From Saccoglossus kowalevskii (taxonomy: Eukaryota; Hemichordata; Enteropneusta; Harrimaniidae): a stretch of DNA of 25,446 bases. Made by a program: the position numbers and the translations under genes. Below are positions 19,865-25,446 of this stretch, in pieces; position 1 is the stretch's first letter; each line of letters opens with the position of its first letter. Location of the stretch: the NCBI RefSeq assembly GCF_000003605.2, contig NW_003156237.1:65115-90560 (forward strand). The letters are read 5' to 3'. Under the pieces are notes generated by a model that was given only the letters and a program-made list of their open reading frames with translations, was not told where the DNA came from and did no database searches.

Positions 19865-20468
19865 GAATATTTTCAAACTGTCTAATAAATTCCCTTTAAC
19901 GTGATCCAATCTTAATTTAAAGCCATTTTTGACATTTGTGAAATCATATTTGAAATCAAACATATGGACACATCTTAAAATAAATATAGGTAGCTATGTA
20001 CATCAGAAGAAGCAAATTACCACAAAGTTTATTCTAAAATGTCTATTGACTCTACTCATATAATTATCCATATAAGCGTATTAAATACATATACATGTAT
20101 AGACATAACCACTAAAATTACAATTAGCAATAACAGGTTATTAACTTTGACGCTCCAAATTTTGATCTTGTTACTGATTCAACCAGCCACCAATATATGC
20201 ACACATACCTTTCCAATGATTACCATACATAATTAATACTCACAGTTGATACCTAATCTGCAAAATATGGACTTGACCCATGGACTATACTAATTTCCAG
20301 AATTAGTAGCCAATCTAGACTTCTAGAAATTTACTACCTATTCATCCATTGTATGTTGTCTTTCACATAAACCAGTTTGTCATTTAAGAAGAAGAAGATT
20401 GATTCTGTAGAAATTCTAAATTGAATCTTTGTTTACACTGGAGCTTGAGGTCGATTTTCAAGAAAAAA
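19865..20468. other. AT-rich spacer; nothing recognised
   Basis: No exon, RNA gene or repeat structure stands out. A 65-codon Thr/Ile-rich frame at 20039-20236 is composition-driven. Confidence 0.4.
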
Positions 20469-20788
20469 ATAAAATTGTGCCTCAAGTCACCTATAAAATT
20501 GTGCCTCAAGTCACCTCTAAAATTGTGCCTCAAGTCACCTATAAAATTGTGCCTCAAGTCACCTATAAAATTGTGCCTCAAGTCACCTATAAAATTGTGC
20601 CTCAAGTCACCTATAAAATTGTGCCTCAAGTCACCTATAAAATTGTGCCTCAAGTCACCTCTAAAATTGTGCCTCAAGTCACCTATAAAATTGTGCCTCA
20701 AGTCACCTATAAAATTGTGCCTCAAGTCACCTATAAAATTGTGCCTCAAGTCACCTATAAAATTGTGCCTCAAGTCACCTATAAAATT
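20469..20788. repeat. 24-bp tandem array, 13 copies
   Basis: The unit is AAAATTGTGCCTCAAGTCACCTAT, repeated 13 times with almost no change. Two units have CTCTA in place of CTATA (near 20514 and 20658), exactly 144 bp or six units apart. Because 24 is a multiple of three and the unit lacks stops in several frames, long repetitive frames appear on both strands: FIGDLRHN on minus, IKLCLKSP and KIVPQVTY on plus. They are by-products of the array. Confidence 0.95.
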
Positions 20789-20934
20789 ACATACAGACAA
20801 TTAAAATGGGAATTTCATTTTACCAAATTACAAATTTCATAACTATTGTAATATTTTTTCCAAGATCACGATATTATTAATGTAGGATTTTTTACTGTGC
20901 TAAAGACACACCAGTGAATAGTGTTCTGTACGTG

Positions 20935-21467
20935 TTGACTGTAACACGTCTTGTATGAGAACATGTTTTCAGGTGTTCTACAGGTAAATATTGACTGTAA
21001 CACATCCTGTATGAGAACATGTTTTCAGGTGTTCTACAGGTAAATATTGACTGTAACATGTTCTGTATGAGAACATGTTTTCAGGTGTTCTACAGGTAAA
21101 TATTGACTGTAACATATCCTGTATGAGAACATGTTTTCAGGTGTTCTACAGGTAAATATTGACTGTAACATGTCCTGTATGAGAACATGTTTTCAGGTGT
21201 TCTACAGGTAAATATTGACTGTAACATGTCCTGTATGAGAACATGTTTTCAGGTGTTCTACAGGTAAATATTGACTGTAACACGTCTTGTATGAGAACAT
21301 GTTCTTAGGTGTTCTACAGGTAAATATTGACTGTAACATGTCTAGTATGAGAACATGTTTTCTGGTGTTCTATATGTTAATGTTGACTCGAATATGTACT
21401 GTATGAGAACATGTTTTCAGGTGTTCTATGTGTTAATGTTGACTCGAACATGTCCTGTATGAAAACT
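20935..21467. repeat. 56-bp tandem array, about 10 copies
   Basis: Units read TTGACTGTAACATGTCCTG then TATGAGAACATGTTTTCAGG then TGTTCTACAGGTAAATA. Nine copies keep GAACATG and the tenth has decayed. Copies 9 and 10 share a variant (TTAATGTTGACTCGAA), showing that the right end is older or separately derived. Each unit contains a GAACATGTTT decamer that fits the p53-family half-site, usually preceded seven bases earlier by a near-match. Confidence 0.93.
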
Positions 21468-22200
21468 TTAAGAGACATTTACTTTTGTGCATGGGACAGA
21501 AATTGTCATTGACAGGTAAATTTTGTTTTTAACTTCCATCCATGGTTATTTCAGTGTATTTCTACATTTCTACATACATGTATGCCTATATAATGATAAT
21601 AAGGAATCCTAATCAATCTATGATATCAAAAATAAATTGGGACCCTCCCCTGCTGAGTAACTGAAAAGCAAATATGCTTTAGATGTGACCTGATAAAACA
21701 ACAACCACAATCTGTGGGCCTGGCTACTTCAAGTGTGGGGTTTTGACTTATAGTAGAATGCACCCATAAAACTATCGGTCTCAGCAACCAAACTTGAACA
21801 AATATATGAAGTATTTTGGTATTAAACAATGTGCATGCATTATATGTGATGTTATATTCTGAATGTAATAATTGACCTCCCCTCCCACAAGAGCTGATGT
21901 CATATCCTACTTGCTGCTCTGCACACAAAGACTTCAGAAAGATCATAACGAATTATTTTTGATATGGGTGGACTCTAAGTTGCATGTGTGCATTCAGGTT
22001 AGGCTGAAATAATATTTGAATTTTGTTTTCTACGACTGTTTCACTGTTTATTTATACATATTTTCACATGGTTCCAATATGTTTTTACATTTTTGACACA
22101 TGTGATATCTAATTTTAGAGAAATTCCTTGTAGTGCATGCCTGTTGACTTTTATAAACATTTAGTGTATAGCATCTTCATGTATATTATGTAAAAAATTG
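21468..22200. other. Intron or intergenic stretch; possible unclassified repeat
   Basis: A 106-codon minus-strand frame (21626-21946) is less AT-biased than its neighbours and may be a fragment of a dispersed repeat, but no domain or end structure can be recognised. Nothing else is visible. Confidence 0.35.
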
Positions 22201-22278
22201 TTGTATGTCTATATTGGCTGATACATTTGTATGTCTATATTGGCTGATACATTTGTATGTCTATATTGGCTGATACAT
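22201..22278. repeat. 26-bp tandem repeat, three exact copies
   Basis: Three perfect head-to-tail copies of a unit that starts TTGTATGTCTATATTGGCTG and ends ATACAT. Perfect identity implies recent slippage or duplication. No function is suggested. Confidence 0.95.
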
Positions 22279-22332
22279 TTGTATATACATGTAGTGCTTA
22301 TATAAGAACAGATTACAAACACAGTAACAAAA

Positions 22333-22454
22333 TAGGAAAGCCTTTTTTGACCCTTTTGATGTTCAGCCTAAGGTAGGATTTGAACATGGGTCTACTGATC
22401 ATGAGTCTGATGCGACAACCACTATGCTACCAGTGACCGGTTAGGAAAGCCTTT
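22333..22454 (-). mobile_element. Short tRNA-derived SINE with 13-bp target-site duplication
   Basis: The exact direct repeat TAGGAAAGCCTTT flanks a 96-bp insert (22346-22441). Read on the minus strand, the insert has a perfect A-box (TAGCATAGTGG), an anticodon-like loop CTCATGA (CAT, as in tRNA-Met), a B-box relic (TGTTCAAATCC) and an A-rich 3' tail (ATCAAAAGGGTCAAAA) next to the duplication. The stems have too many mismatches for a working tRNA. The arrangement fits reverse-transcription-mediated insertion of a small SINE. Its transcription by polymerase III today is doubtful because the B-box is weakened. Confidence 0.8.
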
Positions 22455-24043
22455 ACCCCAGTTATATTTTGTACATGTGCATTGAAACACCAAGCTTCAC
22501 ATTTAAAGTGACGACCATACATACATGTATGTAGTCTTGTATGCAGTATTTGGAGTGAGGGATTTTTTTGATCTAGCATTTTATATTGTGATACCCCACC
22601 CCAAAAAAAATTATTTCCTATCTAGGATTATGGAAGCAGTCATATTATACACTACTCAGTTGTTAAGTTACATTTCCAAAGACTGATTTAGATTAGAGCC
22701 AGGTCAACAGTAACCAAGTTATAACTGTAATATGAGAAACCTAGCAAGGTGTTTCGTAACCAAGACAGTAGAGGACAAAGCAGGCTTTGTTTCACATGTA
22801 AAATATCTCACTGGGTTGTGATGAATTGAATTCGACCACCTTGATGCAATCTACATTTTGTACATTTGTTGTAGATACATTTCAGATATATCAAAGTGAT
22901 TATGTGAAAAAGAGCATCAAAATTATGTGAAAATACAAAATGTTTTGATGTGTACTAGTAGTCATTGTTTTTAGTATGTCGGTGATATGTTTGTAGTTAC
23001 ACTATCTCAGTTGTAATATAGTTTCTGGTTTGTAAATCAATTTATGTCTCTCTCTGTCTGAATACCATATTTATTTTTAACAAACACATCTATGTACAAT
23101 AGAAGTGCATTATTATAAGCCGGATCATTAACACATATTTTATTTTGACAATAGACACATCTCCTGTCATTTTGCATTAGTGCATGGAATACTAATAGAA
23201 CATATACGGTATTCAGCACAAAAATAATATTATAAGGAATAATGCTTGATAAAATAAATAAATATGAACAAACTCTTAAACTATTCATAATTTCAAAATA
23301 TTACTTATTTCGTGGAGTCTTTGCTTTTGTAATTTTTATTTTATTTTCAGATTTACAACATAATTTTAAGTTTAAGCTGTATTGTTTTCAGTTTGTGTCA
23401 GAAATACCTGGCCTGATTTAGTTTAAAGTTGGCACAATGACCCTTCATAATGGTATGCATATGCACATTTTGTGTGTGTTAATTACCTGTTACACTTTCC
23501 TAAGTTCATTACCAGTCTATTAGTACACATATATATATTGATAACCTGTTTTCAATTTTATGAACCAATTCAAGGATTTTTTAATAGATCCAGTCACTAA
23601 AAACTGGTCATTGATAATGAAAGGTTGGTGGGTGTGATGCTGGGTGACGAATTCCAGTCAGATTGCCTGATACAAAACTGGTGATAACAAAATAAAACAA
23701 AAGAATTTAAAACCATAATACAATTTGTCACTGCAGATGTTTGTCATTTAAGACTGTACTTTAAAATATTTCTGTGATATCATGTATGAAGATAAGGGTC
23801 TAATCATTGTTATTTAAATAGTTGGCTGACAGTCATCGATGAGTGTGCTTTACTCGGGTAGTATGAACACGAACTAGGCGTGGCATGATCCCTATCATTC
23901 AGCTGTTATAGTAAATGAGGTATTCCATTGGTATTTCTGTTTAATATTATCACCTGTTAATTCATTTGTAGCGATGCTGACTTATTTGTGAGTTTGTGAT
24001 CGTGGTTGAACAACGTACATCATCTACATGTGTTTAACTACAG
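22455..24043. other. AT-rich intron-like stretch; nothing recognised
   Basis: Sequence between the SINE and the exon at 24044. The short frames here are composition-driven, and no RNA gene or repeat is visible. If the two candidate exons belong together, this is part of a 7.4-kb intron. Confidence 0.4.
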
Positions 24044-24121
24044 AAAAGTTGGACGGTATTCCAAATCTTAGTCAGAATTATCCTAAAGTGGGAATTATAC
24101 CCACAGTTTCTTCATTTCCAG
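24044..24121 (+). CDS. Candidate internal exon of an unrecognised gene (phase 1 in and out)
   Basis: This 78-bp segment is bounded by the acceptor TTTAACTACAG and a strong donor G|GTAAGT. After the split codon it reads KLDGIPNLSQNYPKVGIIPT followed by VSSFP, a polar, Pro-containing peptide with no membrane segment or domain. Both ends are phase 1, so the exon could be skipped without changing the frame. It fits directly onto the exon ending at 16671 and onto the candidate exon ending at 18188. The gene continues to the right of the window. The product is not recognised. Confidence 0.5.
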
Positions 24122-24970
24122 GTAAGTCATATGCTGCATACTATTTATTGTATAAAACACTGGTTGAGATACACACAAGTTATAGTAAATTATGTGTGTA
24201 CAGCTTATTTTGATAATCCTATTTGATTCTTGTAATAATGTGGCATCTGACAAACTAGTAGATGACACATAGGGATTTCCTAGGAATTGCAGTATACATG
24301 TAGTCTTTTAGCGTTATTATTAACATCACTTCTCTGAAAGACACACTGATTTGGTGTTTCCAGACTAAAATACTAGTAGATAGGTATGATTTTTGTTTTA
24401 TATCTTCTCAGTTATTGCTCAATCATTGTCATGATTTAGCAAAAGATATATAAAATGACATCATGTTATGACAGGGTAAAGTAAAGTTCTAGTCATACTA
24501 TGTACATGTAGAGGAAAATAAATGATAAAACAAATTACAACAGTGGTGAAATTTATTGTGATTGTTTCTGTTTTGTGACTCACCTCAATGGTGCCATATC
24601 TGTTGATGTCCATTGCACAGTGGTCAGACATGAAATAACAAAACTGACAGTAAATTATTAATAGCAGCAACATTATAAACATAATTAACAAGTACAGCTG
24701 TAAACATGGAACACTTGTATATATGTATATATTCAATCCTGTGCTGAAAGGCAGGGCATCTTTCTCAGTGACTCTGGGCAGGTCAAAATCACTTACTGAG
24801 ATTCATTCACTAAAGCATATAACAGCGTCCGGATTACTTTCCCAAATTCTGTCACGTTTCAGAAAGTTTTAATTTGCACAACTTTTGAATATTTACTTGT
24901 ATTCATAGGTTAGTGAGGAGGTTATAATAATTCTTCACTTCAATTTAACACTGTTTTTTCATTGGTCAGA

Positions 24971-25059
24971 ATATAACACTTCTGGCCATTATAATGGCCA
25001 TTATTTTTTATCGGCCAGAATAGTGATCAGTAATATTTTAATGACCAAAATATTGACCA
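24971..25059. repeat. Nested imperfect palindrome built on TGGCCA and TGGTCA words
   Basis: TTCTGGCC (24980s) pairs with GGCCAGAA (25013-25020). Inside lie the smaller palindromes AATGGCCATT, and outside are the looser arms ATTGGTCAGAATAT and ATATTGACCAT. The whole is an AT-rich fold-back of about 90 bp without clear terminal repeats or duplication, possibly a decayed MITE. Confidence 0.4.
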
Positions 25060-25126
25060 TTTTTACCTTGCCCGTACCATCAAAGATGGAAGGGAAAGGT
25101 ATATTAAGGGAAAAACTTTGTCCGGC

Positions 25127-25156
25127 GTTGTTGTCGTCGTTGTCGTCGTCGTCGTT
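25127..25156. repeat. GTT/GTC triplet microsatellite (10 units)
   Basis: Ten consecutive triplets, six GTC and four GTT, in an otherwise AT-rich intron-like region. Nothing suggests that it is translated. Confidence 0.9.
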
Positions 25157-25446
25157 AATAATTGTTATTGTGTGCATAATAACTTTACTAATTCTATTCC
25201 AAACTTTATTAAACTTGGTCACCTTATTCATCAGTATAAAGTCTTCCCTGAGTTTGAACAACAGATGTCCTGTATGAAAATATCATGCAAAAATTGAAAA
25301 AATCTGATAAAATATTTTGACTGTTTCTACTTGACTGATCACTGGTGATACACATCAAAGGTCACTGATCTCAGTTGAAATATGCATTGTTGTATGTGTT
25401 CAATGAAGCAAATGATTTATCTTGTAATAATATCCTTGGTAATGTA

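Larger units (their letters stand above)
24122..25446. other. AT-rich intron sequence to the window end
   Basis: No further exon was recognised. The stretch holds a nested fold-back around 24971-25059 and a GTT/GTC triplet tract at 25127-25156. Open frames on both strands near 25000-25270 follow the triplet tract and are not supported as genes. Confidence 0.4.

Noticed and set aside
20384-20842. Three long frames of 127-138 codons with 8-residue repeats on both strands
   Set aside because: They arise because the 24-bp unit is divisible by three and has few stops. Perfect repeats in several frames at once argue against translation.
21626-21946. 106-codon minus-strand frame
   Set aside because: There is no recognisable motif, start context or splice signals. 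At most it is a repeat fragment.
22346-22441. Considered as a functional tRNA-Met gene on the minus strand
   Set aside because: The anticodon and T stems have several mismatches, the acceptor stem cannot form, and a target-site duplication with an A-rich tail points to a SINE.

Overview
This is an animal genomic window, not a bacterial or viral one. It is AT-rich, has GT-AG introns, long intergenic stretches, minisatellites, small inverted-repeat transposons and a tRNA-derived SINE. The frequent TACATGTA-type words, and a 1.2 kb repeat with AGTCCCC ends and a CCATCTTG-containing internal repeat, suggest a lophotrochozoan, most likely a bivalve mollusc. That assignment is inference; no sequence comparison was possible.

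The one gene that can be read with confidence is at the left end (1310-4640, + strand). It has four coding exons joined by GT-AG introns in compatible phases and gives a 299-residue iodothyronine-deiodinase-like protein. An in-frame TGA at 2296-2298 falls exactly at the catalytic selenocysteine of the deiodinase motif and is followed by the conserved Pro-Pro, so the gene encodes a selenoprotein. No canonical SECIS element was found in the first kilobase after the stop. A stem-loop 31 bases after the stop has the right helix length and an AAA apical loop but lacks the 5' UGA. The last intron carries a 302-bp MITE flanked by TTAA, resembling the Kolobok/T2 class.

From about 4970 to 16590 no gene could be recognised. 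This stretch is dominated by a 4.7-kb minisatellite (6375-11069) of about 65-bp units. Part of it has a regular 130/260-bp higher-order organisation, and an assembly gap of 202 N interrupts it.

The right half holds two phase-compatible coding exons on the + strand (16596-16671 and 24044-24121), probably from one gene with a very long intron whose other exons lie outside or were not seen. Its product is not recognised. Between them lie a GC-richer, promoter-like patch with a long hairpin and a possible alternative first exon (17765-18188), the 1.2-kb terminal-inverted-repeat element (18487-19701), a 116-bp fold-back element (19749-19864), a 24-bp x 13 array, a 56-bp x ~10 array whose units carry p53-family-like decamers, a 26-bp x 3 repeat, and a short tRNA-derived SINE with a 13-bp target-site duplication.

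The many open frames inside the tandem arrays are by-products of the repeats and are not annotated as genes. The deiodinase and the unrecognised gene are on the same strand, but nothing in the sequence links their functions.
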